Under the pieces are notes generated by a model. It did not search any database and had not been told where the DNA came from. It worked only from the letters and a program-made list of their open reading frames with translations. 57,928 nucleotides of DNA from Pseudoalteromonas sp. CO133X (lineage in GTDB: Bacteria; Pseudomonadota; Gammaproteobacteria; Enterobacterales; Alteromonadaceae). Below, one piece after another: positions 1-8,207 of the stretch (within the stretch, counting starts at the first letter, position 1; every line of letters begins with the position of its first letter). Location of the stretch: contig SGPE01000007.1 in the NCBI GenBank assembly GCA_004208945.1, positions 1-57,928 on the forward strand. The letters are read 5' to 3'. A program made the translations under genes and the position numbers.

Positions 1-46
1 GCAACTATCGTTGAGTAATATCAACAGATAGAGCTTCACAGCTTAT

Positions 47-74
47 AAAAAGGTCGCCTAGGCGGCCTTTTTTA
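47..74 (+). terminator. Rho-independent terminator of a gene left of the window
   Basis: An 11-bp pairing AAAAGGTCGCC / GGCGGCCTTTT, with one T-G wobble and a tight CTAG turn, runs into a T-tract. It must belong to a transcription unit that ends before the window, because no gene starts before position 306. It separates that unit from the alkaline phosphatase genes. Confidence 0.75.
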
Positions 75-183
75 ATGTCTAAAGAAAATAAGTTGAGCAT
101 CCACTCATTATTATTGCTACTTTTTATTCCTCTAAAACTAATAGCTTAACTTACCACTAGACTTCCTCTTTTGTTTCATCATT

Positions 184-200
184 TCGTCATGAAAAGTCAC
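184..200 (+). promoter_or_regulatory. Possible Pho-box-like direct repeat
   Basis: GTCAT (186-190) and GTCAC (196-200) form a direct repeat about 115 bp upstream of the first alkaline phosphatase. PhoB boxes are paired CTGTCAT-type repeats with an 11-bp period. Here the period is 10 and the first bases of each repeat do not match, so this is only suggestive. Phosphate control would suit the downstream genes. Confidence 0.22.
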
Positions 201-305
201 TTTTTAAGTAACAAAACGGTTTTACCATAACCGCGCTGATTACTCTTGTGCAGTTTAGTTAGCACTCTAACTCTTTAAAAAATAACGTACTAACGGAACG
301 TAACG

Positions 306-1895
306 ATGAAAATTAATAAAATTGCCACTGCAATTGGCTTAACGTTGGCATTATCAGCCACCGCCAATGCGGGCGTGTTACCAGATAGTCAAAAACAAAA
401 TGATTGGTATAGTGCCGCAGAAGCTAAAGTAACAAAAAAAGAAGCGGCAGCTCAGGCTGAGCAAACGTTTAAAGCAAAAAATGTCATTCTATTTGTTGGT
501 GATGGTATGGGTATCTCAACGCTCACTGCATCCCGTATCATGGCAGGGCAAATGGAAGGTAAAACGGGTGAAGAAGGCTTACTCAGCTTTGAGGAATTCC
601 CTTACTCAGCGCAAATTAAAACGTATAACGTTGATGCACAAACACCTGATTCCGCAGGCACTATGACGGCAATTATTTCAGGCGTTAAAACGGATGTGGG
701 TGTTATTGGTGTTAATGAAAATATTGTGCGTGGCGACTGCTCTACAGTTGCTGGTAATGAGTTAATTACGGCAACAGAGCTAGCTGAGATTAAGGGCTTG
801 GCTACAGGCGTTGTTTCTACAGCACGTATCACACACGCAACACCAGCAGCGACCTATGCAAAATCGGCTGATCGTAACTGGGAAGATGTATCAGATATGC
901 CAGCTGCTGCGATAGAAGCTGGTTGTGAAGACATAGCCTCACAACTCGTTAATTTTGAGAAAAATTTAGAAGCGCGTTTTGTTGGTACGGATGTCGATGG
1001 TCTTGATGTGGTAATGGGCGGCGGTCGTCGTCACTTCTTACCAAAAGATGTGTCATTTAATTCGGCTGATGCTGTCAGCAGTGTTGAAGGTGACCGTACC
1101 GATGAGCGTGACCTAACTGCTGAATGGCAAGCAATGTACCCTGATGGCAAGTATGTGATGGACCAAGCTGGCTTCGATGCACTGGTAGGCGACGAGAAAA
1201 AAGTCTTTGCACTGTTTAACGAATCACATATGCAGTATGAAGCAGATCGCGATAATGACGTTGCAGGTGAGCCTTCACTTTCACAAATGACAACTAAAGC
1301 AATCGATATCTTGAAGAGTAATGAAAAAGGCTTTTTCTTAACTGTTGAATCAGGTCGTATTGATCATGCTCATCACGCAGGCAACGCTTATAACGCGTTA
1401 AACGATACTATTGAATTTGCTAAAGCGGTTCAATCAGCAGTCGATAACACGAACCCTGAAGAAACGTTAATCCTAGTTACCGCTGATCACAGCCATGTAT
1501 TTACGATTGCTGGCTATCCTAAGCGTGGTAATCCAATTCTAGGTCAAGTAGTTGCAGTTGGTAGCGAAGAGCCAAGTCTTGCTGCAGATGGCATGCCTTA
1601 TACCACCGTTGGTTATGCAAATGGTTTAGGGTTCCGTGATTTAGGCGATGAAACTGATGCAGATGCATCATACAACGACGCTGCTTTTGCTGGCCGCGCT
1701 GATTTAGTGGGGGTTGATACGACTGCACCAGGTTATCACCAAGAAGCCATCGTGCCGTTAAGTTCAGAGACACATGCTGGTGAAGATATTTCATTGCATG
1801 CGAAAGGTCCAGGTGCGCAACTTGCGCAAGGGGTTGTGGAGCAGAATGTAATTTTCCACATCATTAATCAAGCTCTCGAACTAATTGAAGAATAA
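306..1895 (+). CDS. Exported PhoA-type alkaline phosphatase
   Basis: A 529-residue protein with a Sec signal peptide (KINKIATAIG start, likely cleavage after A22). It belongs to the PhoA/alkaline phosphatase superfamily, which hydrolyses phosphomonoesters in the periplasm using two zinc ions and one magnesium ion. The metal aspartate lies in VGDGMGIS (D66), the phosphorylated serine in PDSAGT (S116), and further metal ligands lie in RIDHAHHAGN, TADHSHVF and SSETHAGED. The full catalytic set is present, so the enzyme should be active. The neighbour downstream is a close paralogue whose lipoprotein-coding ORF begins in the stop codon region (TAATG), so the two are probably co-transcribed. Start is ATG behind AACGGAACG. 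Substrate preference cannot be read from sequence. Confidence 0.93.
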   Translation: MKINKIATAIGLTLALSATANAGVLPDSQKQNDWYSAAEAKVTKKEAAAQAEQTFKAKNVILFVGDGMGISTLTASRIMAGQMEGKTGEEGLLSFEEFPYSAQIKTYNVDAQTPDSAGTMTAIISGVKTDVGVIGVNENIVRGDCSTVAGNELITATELAEIKGLATGVVSTARITHATPAATYAKSADRNWEDVSDMPAAAIEAGCEDIASQLVNFEKNLEARFVGTDVDGLDVVMGGGRRHFLPKDVSFNSADAVSSVEGDRTDERDLTAEWQAMYPDGKYVMDQAGFDALVGDEKKVFALFNESHMQYEADRDNDVAGEPSLSQMTTKAIDILKSNEKGFFLTVESGRIDHAHHAGNAYNALNDTIEFAKAVQSAVDNTNPEETLILVTADHSHVFTIAGYPKRGNPILGQVVAVGSEEPSLAADGMPYTTVGYANGLGFRDLGDETDADASYNDAAFAGRADLVGVDTTAPGYHQEAIVPLSSETHAGEDISLHAKGPGAQLAQGVVEQNVIFHIINQALELIEE

Positions 1896-1906
1896 TGGCG
1901 ACGACG

Positions 1907-3703
1907 ATGAAAAAACTAAATTTAATTTCTCTTGCTGTAGTAGTGGCATTAGCGGGTTGTTCTGATGATGATGACAACTCACCAAAAACGTTAACTGTTG
2001 AAAACACACTCGCTGTGGGGTCAGAGCAGTGTGTAAACGGTGGAACAGAAACTCTAACTGGCACCGATAGCAATGATAACGGTATGTTAGACTCAGCAGA
2101 AGTTACTGATACAACTTTGTCATGTAATGCACCGGCAACCACCTTAACAGCAGCACAGCTAGCGCCGCTTACGGATAATGACTGGTTTAAAGAAGCGCAA
2201 GTCAAAGTGGCTACTAGCGAAGAAAACATTGCTGCAGTTGCGAAAGACTCAGGTAAAGCGAAAAACGTGATCCTGTTTGTAGGTGATGGCATGGGTATTT
2301 CGACCGTGACTGCTGCACGTATTATGGCAGGTCAGCTAGAAGGTAAGCTAGGTGAAGAGCACCAACTTAGCTTTGAAGCCCTACCGTTTTCTGGTTTTGC
2401 TAAAACCTATAACGTGGATGCGCAAACACCTGATTCAGCGGGCACGATGACGGCAATGGCATCAGGTGTAAAAACCGATGCAGGTGTTATCGGCGTTGAT
2501 GAAGATATCGAACGTGGTAACTGTGCAACGGTTGCTGGTAATGAGCTGGTAACAGCGACGGAGCTTGCTGAGATTGCTGGTAAGTCGACAGGGATTGTAT
2601 CGACTGCGCGTATAACGCACGCAACGCCTGCTGCAACGTATGCAAAATCGGCTGATCGTAACTGGGAAGATGTATCAGATATGCCTGAAGCTGCAGTTAC
2701 TGCTGGCTGTGAAGATATTGCATCGCAGTTAGTGAACTTCGAAGCGAACTTAGAAGCACGCTATGCAGGCTTAAATGTTGATGGTTTAGAAGTTGTGATG
2801 GGCGGCGGTCGTCGTCATTTCTTACCTAAAGACGCTGCATTTAACTCAGCAGATGCTGTGAGCTCTGTTGAAGGCGACCGTACCGATGGTCGCGACCTAA
2901 CCGCAGAATGGAAAGCGAAATACCCAGCGGGTCAATATGTGATGGACCAAGCAGGTTTTGATGCAATCAATGCAGAATCAACTGAACGTGTATTTGGTTT
3001 GTTCAATGAATCACACATGCAATACGAAGCAGACCGCGCCAACGATGTTGCTGGTGAGCCGTCACTTTCTGAAATGACCGCAAAAGCAATTGATGTACTC
3101 GATAACAACGACAATGGTTTCTTCTTAACTGTTGAAGCAGGTCGTATTGACCATGCTCACCATGCGGGCAATGCATACAATGCATTAAGCGATACTGTTG
3201 AGTTATCAAAAGCAGTGCAAGTTGCCCTTGATAAAACCAGTATTGAAGACACGCTAATCATCGTAACAGCTGACCATAGTCACGTATTTACCATTGCAGG
3301 CTACCCTAAACGCGGTAACCCAATTTTAGGTAAAGTGGTACCAGTGGGTAGTGATGAGCCATCACTTGCCGCCGATAATATGCCGTATACAACGGTTGGT
3401 TATACCAATGGCGGCGGTTTCCGTGACCTAGGTGATGAGACCGATGCTGACGCAGGTTATAACTTTGCGCCAGTGACAGGCCGCGTTGATTTAACTGATG
3501 TTGACACAACAACACCAGGCTTCCACCAAGAGGCTGTTGTACCATTGGGTTCTGAAACACATGCTGCAGAAGATGTGGGTGTGTATGCAGTAGGCCCTGG
3601 CGCGCATTTAGTAACGGGTACTAATGAGCAAAGCCTTATTTTCCATGTAATGGATTATGCCGCTGACCTTGTTAAACAAGCCGATGCTAAATTAGCACAA
3701 TAA
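1907..3703 (+). CDS. Lipoprotein alkaline phosphatase with N-terminal Cys-bounded module
   Basis: A second PhoA-type alkaline phosphatase, strongly similar along its length to the preceding gene. I chose the internal ATG at 1907 rather than the one at 1895 because it opens directly onto a lipoprotein signal ending LAGC (C18), followed by an Asp run typical of acylated proteins. Between the lipobox and the phosphatase domain sits a module of about 35 residues (roughly C42 to C73) with the pattern C-x-NGG-x-G-x-D-x-N-x-NG-x-LD-x-E-x-C; it resembles small calcium-binding-like repeats (DUF7151 type, by memory) and is absent from the upstream copy. Catalytic motifs are intact: VGDGMG, PDSAGT (S177), RIDHAHHAGN, TADHSHVF and SETHAAED. 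The pair gives one soluble and one membrane-anchored enzyme from one operon. Confidence 0.9.
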   Translation: MKKLNLISLAVVVALAGCSDDDDNSPKTLTVENTLAVGSEQCVNGGTETLTGTDSNDNGMLDSAEVTDTTLSCNAPATTLTAAQLAPLTDNDWFKEAQVKVATSEENIAAVAKDSGKAKNVILFVGDGMGISTVTAARIMAGQLEGKLGEEHQLSFEALPFSGFAKTYNVDAQTPDSAGTMTAMASGVKTDAGVIGVDEDIERGNCATVAGNELVTATELAEIAGKSTGIVSTARITHATPAATYAKSADRNWEDVSDMPEAAVTAGCEDIASQLVNFEANLEARYAGLNVDGLEVVMGGGRRHFLPKDAAFNSADAVSSVEGDRTDGRDLTAEWKAKYPAGQYVMDQAGFDAINAESTERVFGLFNESHMQYEADRANDVAGEPSLSEMTAKAIDVLDNNDNGFFLTVEAGRIDHAHHAGNAYNALSDTVELSKAVQVALDKTSIEDTLIIVTADHSHVFTIAGYPKRGNPILGKVVPVGSDEPSLAADNMPYTTVGYTNGGGFRDLGDETDADAGYNFAPVTGRVDLTDVDTTTPGFHQEAVVPLGSETHAAEDVGVYAVGPGAHLVTGTNEQSLIFHVMDYAADLVKQADAKLAQ

Positions 3704-3712
3704 TGAGTTTTT

Positions 3713-3731
3713 GGGAGGCTTTGAGCCTCCC
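3713..3731 (+). terminator. Terminator hairpin after the phosphatase pair
   Basis: A perfect 8-bp stem GGGAGGCT / AGCCTCCC with a 3-nt loop lies 10 bp after the stop codon. The following T-tract is weak, so termination may be partial, with read-through into the next gene. Confidence 0.6.
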
Positions 3732-3779
3732 TTACTCTGTAAGTTATTGATAGAAAAACGTAGATAAAAAGAGAATACC

Positions 3780-4496
3780 GTGAAAGCAGCTATCTTAATT
3801 GCCACATTAATGAGTCCACTCGCCGTTGCTGACCAATGCAACATGAATACAGGTTTTACGCAAGCTAACTACAAAGTCACGACAGATACTATTACTAAAA
3901 AGCAGCATACAGAAAGCACCTTTACCCTTTGGCGTACGCCGCATCAAGTGGCTAAACAAAACCCACAGTTTATTGAATTATGGCAAGAGTTACGGAATCA
4001 ACAAATAAGACCAATTCGTTACTTTCAAGAGGCCCAACGCGGTATTGAGTATCAACCCTCAGAAGTGCAAGGCAAGCAAGATTGGAGTAGTAAATATCAG
4101 TTAGTCAGCGATAAACTTTTAGCCTCAATGACGCACCAGAAAAGTACAGGTGAAGGCTGTGAGCTAACGGAGTATTACACAAAGCAGCAAGGTGAGAGCA
4201 AGATAGAGCTAAGCTGGCTTGCAAATCAAAAATTACTAAAATCAATTCGCATTTCAACACCAAGCTATAGTCGTGAAATTGTTTTAACAGCCAGTAACCA
4301 TAACCAGCAAGAAGTGCAGGCGCAGTTTGCGAAATGGGATAGCTATCAAACGACAGATTACGCAGACATCGGTGATAATGAGAGCGACCCATTCCTTGCA
4401 AAAATGATCAACCAAGGCTTTGTTGAGCATGGCGCCAGCGGTTTTTATGATGCCCAAGGCAATCAGTTACAAGGCTCACATAAACATCATCATTAG
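3780..4496 (+). CDS. Hypothetical exported protein with C-terminal His cluster
   Basis: A 238-residue protein that I do not recognise. It begins with a short Sec-type signal (KAAILIATLMSPLAVA, cleavage probably after A17) and has a GTG start preceded by AAAGAG. The mature part is rich in Q, T and E, has a pair of cysteines (one near the mature N-terminus, one in GEGCELTEYY), and ends in SHKHHH. It lies 76 bp after the phosphatases on the same strand and could be co-expressed by read-through. The His tail might bind metal, but no family supports this. Confidence 0.7.
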   Translation: MKAAILIATLMSPLAVADQCNMNTGFTQANYKVTTDTITKKQHTESTFTLWRTPHQVAKQNPQFIELWQELRNQQIRPIRYFQEAQRGIEYQPSEVQGKQDWSSKYQLVSDKLLASMTHQKSTGEGCELTEYYTKQQGESKIELSWLANQKLLKSIRISTPSYSREIVLTASNHNQQEVQAQFAKWDSYQTTDYADIGDNESDPFLAKMINQGFVEHGASGFYDAQGNQLQGSHKHHH

Positions 4497-4595
4497 TAAG
4501 AATGATCAGCCATCACAGCTAATGGATTTTAGCTCTTGGTTTTTTCTTATTAACCCCAAGGTTATAGGTTACAAGATAATTTTAGGAGTGTGGTG

Positions 4596-5261
4596 ATGAC
4601 AAAGCATGTTGTGGTAACGGGGGCGAACAAAGGTATTGGTCTTAATTTTTGCAAGCAATACGTGGCTAGAGGGTATCGAGTAACCGCCGTTGTTCGCATT
4701 CCAAGTGAAGAGCTTAAAGCATTAGATGTCAAAATTATTAGCGATATTGATGTAGCCAACGCCGATGATGTTACCACTTTAGCGAGTCACCTTCATGGTG
4801 ACAAAATTGATATTTTGATTAACAACGCAGGTGTTTTTCATAATGAAACTTTAGACTACATGGACTTTAGCGCAATTGAAGAACAACTTCATGTGAATGC
4901 CATCGCCCCTGTTCGAGTCACCCATGCATTACTACAAAGTTTGGGCCTTGATGCGAAGGTTGCGATGATCACATCACGAATGGGGTCAATCGCTGACAAT
5001 GGTTCAGGTGGTTACATTGGTTATCGTATGTCTAAAGCGGCACTCAATGCTGCAGGTGTAAGCTTGGCACATGAGCTTAAAGATAAAAAAATTGCGGTCG
5101 GATTATTCCATCCGGGATTTGTGCAAACGCAAATGGTTAATTTTGCAGGTGATATTAGCCCCAACACAGCAGTAGAGCGTTTAATAAAACGTATTGATGA
5201 ACTAAACCTAAGTAATACCGGAGGCTTTTGGCACTCCAATGGTGAAACCTTGCCTTGGTAA
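4596..5261 (+). CDS. Short-chain dehydrogenase/reductase (SDR), classical type
   Basis: A Rossmann-fold oxidoreductase of about 221 residues. The nucleotide-binding motif TGANKGIG is near the N-terminus, NNAG follows the fourth strand, the catalytic Ser is in MITSRMGS, and the catalytic Tyr and Lys are in YRMSKAA. All belong to the classical SDR family, and the substrate is unknown. I chose the ATG at 4596 because TAGGAG lies 7-12 bases before it; an upstream in-frame GTG pair (4590, 4593) sits too close to that site. It stands alone between short intergenic gaps. Similar proteins are often annotated as C-factor-like or cell-cell signalling SDRs, which I cannot confirm. Confidence 0.87.
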   Translation: MTKHVVVTGANKGIGLNFCKQYVARGYRVTAVVRIPSEELKALDVKIISDIDVANADDVTTLASHLHGDKIDILINNAGVFHNETLDYMDFSAIEEQLHVNAIAPVRVTHALLQSLGLDAKVAMITSRMGSIADNGSGGYIGYRMSKAALNAAGVSLAHELKDKKIAVGLFHPGFVQTQMVNFAGDISPNTAVERLIKRIDELNLSNTGGFWHSNGETLPW

Positions 5262-5399
5262 GGCTAAGCTCACCTTGTTTAAAAATAGGGTAGTTAGTAG
5301 TTAAATTGCTGCTAACTACTGATAACTTTCGCTAATTTTTGAACTTATTGTTTGCTATACTCGTACAATTGAAAGCCATATCGATGTAGAGAGCAGCAC

Positions 5400-5780
5400 A
5401 TGGAATTAGAGCAAAATAGCGATTTAACTCTTCCCCTTTTTTATTTTGACGAGAACCTTCACAGTCGTGATATTGAGTCCCCAGATTTACTTTTGCATGT
5501 CACGCTCAGTGAAGAGTTGCTGACTCAGCTTTGTCAAAACCCTGCGCAAGATAGCAGCGTAGCTATAACGCTGACAGATTACCGCGTTGATGTTATTAGC
5601 GCTGATTACCAATCGCTTATAGATACAGAACACGATGCTCAATTAACCCTTGTTCGAGGTCCCTTGCTAAGTGCAATGTTGAGCACTGAAGGGGAGCATA
5701 GCTTTGTATCGCCACAGGTCGATATGATGCCAACATTTGATTTAGGTGATGACATCGAAGATAGCGAGGAAGAAGGATGA
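5400..5780 (+). CDS. Small acidic protein coupled to cti
   Basis: A 126-residue protein without signal peptide or membrane segment. It is very acidic, especially at its C-terminus (DLGDDIEDSEEEG), with a beta-rich middle. I recognise no family. The stop codon overlaps the start of the downstream isomerase gene (ATGA at 5777-5780), so the two are translationally coupled. A partner or accessory role for Cti is an inference from that coupling only. Confidence 0.72.
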   Translation: MELEQNSDLTLPLFYFDENLHSRDIESPDLLLHVTLSEELLTQLCQNPAQDSSVAITLTDYRVDVISADYQSLIDTEHDAQLTLVRGPLLSAMLSTEGEHSFVSPQVDMMPTFDLGDDIEDSEEEG

Positions 5781-8113
5781 AAAGGGCCTTAACCACGCTG
5801 TTTGGTTTAATATTATTAAGCGGCTGTGCTTATTTAGGGGCAGCGCATTACGATGAGCTTTTTGGTAAAGAGCAGCCGCAAGAACGAGTAGTCGGAGCAG
5901 CCTCACCTGAAGGTGTAGAATTTTTAACGGACGTAAAACCTGTGCTTGATAGCCGATGTGTTGTGTGCCATGGCTGTTATGATGCACCGTGTCAGTTAAA
6001 ACTGTCATCAGTAGAAGGAATTGATCGTGGCCTTAGTAAAGAGCGTGTTTATGATGGTACACGCTTACTTGCTCAAGAGCCTAGTCGTTTGCTCTTCGAT
6101 GCGGTAAATACCGCTCAGTGGCGTGAAAAAGGCTTTACTCCCGTGCTCAATGAGCGCATTCAAACTGAAGAAGCCAACCTTGCAGGCAGTGTGCTTTATA
6201 ATGCCTTAGTACTTAAGCAAAGTAGCCCATTACCGGCGCAAGCAATTTTAGGCGATGAATTTGATTTCAGCCTTGATCGCGAGCAAACCTGCACCACAAT
6301 GGGTGAATTCGATTCATTTGCTAAAGATAACCCTCACAGTGGTATGCCTTATGGTTTACCGGGGATTTCAACTGAAGAGTTTCAGCACCTTGCTAAGTGG
6401 TTAAGAAAGGGGGGATATTTAGCTCACATCGAACCACCAGAGCCCGATGTTCTTGAGCAGGTTAAGCGTTGGGAGGCATTTTTTAATCAAGATGATTTAA
6501 AAGCTCAGCTAGCTGCGCGCTATATTTATGAACATTGGTATTTGGCCCATATTTACTTCCCTGAGCATGCTGATAAGCATAGTTATTTTAAACTTGTGCG
6601 TTCATCAACCCCACCAGGGCAAGATATCAAAGTAATAAGTACTCGTCGTCCTTATGAAGATCCTAAAGTTGAACGAGTTTACTATCGCTTAATGCATGAT
6701 CGCTCAACTATTTTAGCGAAAACGCACCTGCCTTTAGCACTTAATGATGAGAAGCTTGAACGTATACGTTCGCAATTCATTGACGCTGATTATCAGGTGA
6801 GTAAACTTCCGAGTTATAAACCTGAAGTTGCATCAAACCCATTTAAAGCATTTTCTGCAATCCCTGTTAACTCACGTTATCAATTTATGCTTGATGAAGC
6901 AGAGCTGATAATTATGGGCTTCATTAAAGGGCCTGTATGCCGAGGTCAAATAGCCTTAAATGTTATTAATGATCAATTTTGGGTGGCCTTTGCAAAGCCT
7001 GAAATGGCAGCTACACCTAAAGTGGGTGAGTTATTATTACAGCACGAAGATGCACTTGCATTGCCAGCTGAGGAAGAGAGTAATGCTTTACCAATTTCAA
7101 GCTGGGTAAAATACTCCAAACGTCAAAACCAGTATTTGTCAGCAAAAGTCGCGCTGGCCAATAAAATGTTTGAAAATGGCCAACATTTAACAACAGATCT
7201 ACTTTGGCAAGGTGACGGACATAACCAAAATGCGGCGCTAACAGTTTTCCGTCATTTTGATAGCGCAACGGTTGTCAAAGGTTGGATAGGACAGCAGCCA
7301 AAAACAGCGTGGGTGCTTGATTATGCGTTGTTTGAACGTATTCACTACTTGCTGGTGGCAGGCTTCGACGTGTATGGCAATATAGGCCATCAGTTACTTA
7401 CCCGTTTATATATGGATTTTTTGCGTTTAGAAGGTGAAGCGAATTATTTGGCATTGCTACCAGAGGCTAAACGTAAGGAAATTAAAGCGCAGTGGTATCG
7501 TAAATCGCCACCTAGCTTAACTAATTTCTTTGAAGATGAGTTGTCGTTTAGTCAGCCAACAGGCATTGATTATAAAACATCAGATCCGCAAGCAGAGTTG
7601 TTTACTATGTTAAAAGCAAAGTTGCAGTCTGTTTTGAGCCCTCGATTTGACTATACAAAGGTACCAGAGCCGTTAGCCAGTATTAATCATTTGCCTGTTA
7701 AGGCAGTGAATCTATTGCCACAAATATCGTTTGTGTTAGTAAAAGATGGCACTGATAAACACAAGGCATACACACTTATTCATCATAACGCTCACTATAA
7801 TATTTCGAGCTTGTTGAATGAAGAAGGTCAACGTGCTTATGCGGAAGACACCGTTACTATTGTGCCTGGTTTTATTGGTGATTACCCTGAAGCTATTTGG
7901 TATCTACATAATGAACAGCAAGTCGCTGCGTTTGCATCTGGGCTTGCAAAGGTAACGGATGAAGCTGCATACCGAGATTTAAAAAGTGAGTTTGCAATTC
8001 GCCGAACCCACCCGCAGTTTTGGCAGTACAGCGATATTTTGCATAAAACGGCAAAAGAATACCGTGGTGTTGAGTTTGGCTTATTCGATTACAACCGCTT
8101 AGAGAATAGGTAA
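5777..8113 (+). CDS. cti: Fatty acid cis/trans isomerase (Cti)
   Basis: A 778-residue protein matching the Cti family in length and organisation. Cti converts cis unsaturated membrane acyl chains to trans without lipid turnover, a fast response to solvents, heat and membrane stress. The N-terminus carries a lipobox (LLSGC, C17) and a c-type haem attachment motif CVVCH (C61, C64, H65) immediately followed by two more cysteines (GCYDAPC). This fits the known periplasmic, haem-containing enzyme. Many Cti proteins have a cleavable signal peptide, so the lipoprotein signal is notable. The gene is translationally coupled to a small acidic ORF upstream and followed by a terminator hairpin. Confidence 0.88.
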   Translation: MKRALTTLFGLILLSGCAYLGAAHYDELFGKEQPQERVVGAASPEGVEFLTDVKPVLDSRCVVCHGCYDAPCQLKLSSVEGIDRGLSKERVYDGTRLLAQEPSRLLFDAVNTAQWREKGFTPVLNERIQTEEANLAGSVLYNALVLKQSSPLPAQAILGDEFDFSLDREQTCTTMGEFDSFAKDNPHSGMPYGLPGISTEEFQHLAKWLRKGGYLAHIEPPEPDVLEQVKRWEAFFNQDDLKAQLAARYIYEHWYLAHIYFPEHADKHSYFKLVRSSTPPGQDIKVISTRRPYEDPKVERVYYRLMHDRSTILAKTHLPLALNDEKLERIRSQFIDADYQVSKLPSYKPEVASNPFKAFSAIPVNSRYQFMLDEAELIIMGFIKGPVCRGQIALNVINDQFWVAFAKPEMAATPKVGELLLQHEDALALPAEEESNALPISSWVKYSKRQNQYLSAKVALANKMFENGQHLTTDLLWQGDGHNQNAALTVFRHFDSATVVKGWIGQQPKTAWVLDYALFERIHYLLVAGFDVYGNIGHQLLTRLYMDFLRLEGEANYLALLPEAKRKEIKAQWYRKSPPSLTNFFEDELSFSQPTGIDYKTSDPQAELFTMLKAKLQSVLSPRFDYTKVPEPLASINHLPVKAVNLLPQISFVLVKDGTDKHKAYTLIHHNAHYNISSLLNEEGQRAYAEDTVTIVPGFIGDYPEAIWYLHNEQQVAAFASGLAKVTDEAAYRDLKSEFAIRRTHPQFWQYSDILHKTAKEYRGVEFGLFDYNRLENR

Positions 8114-8132
8114 TAACGAGTAAGTAGTATGA

Positions 8133-8171
8133 TTTATAGAGCCTACCGCTGTAGGCTTTATAAATCTTTTT
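8133..8171 (+). terminator. Terminator after cti
   Basis: A 14-bp stem with one mismatch, whose core is AGCCTAC / GTAGGCT with loop CGCT, is followed by TCTTTTT. It separates cti from the histidine kinase gene. Confidence 0.65.
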
Positions 8172-8207
8172 ATACTACACTGAATATAAAAAATACTTGA
8201 GTCGGAT

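Noticed and set aside
1864..2292. 142-residue minus-strand ORF across the phosphatase junction
   Set aside because: It overlaps two clearly coding plus-strand genes and shows no family features.
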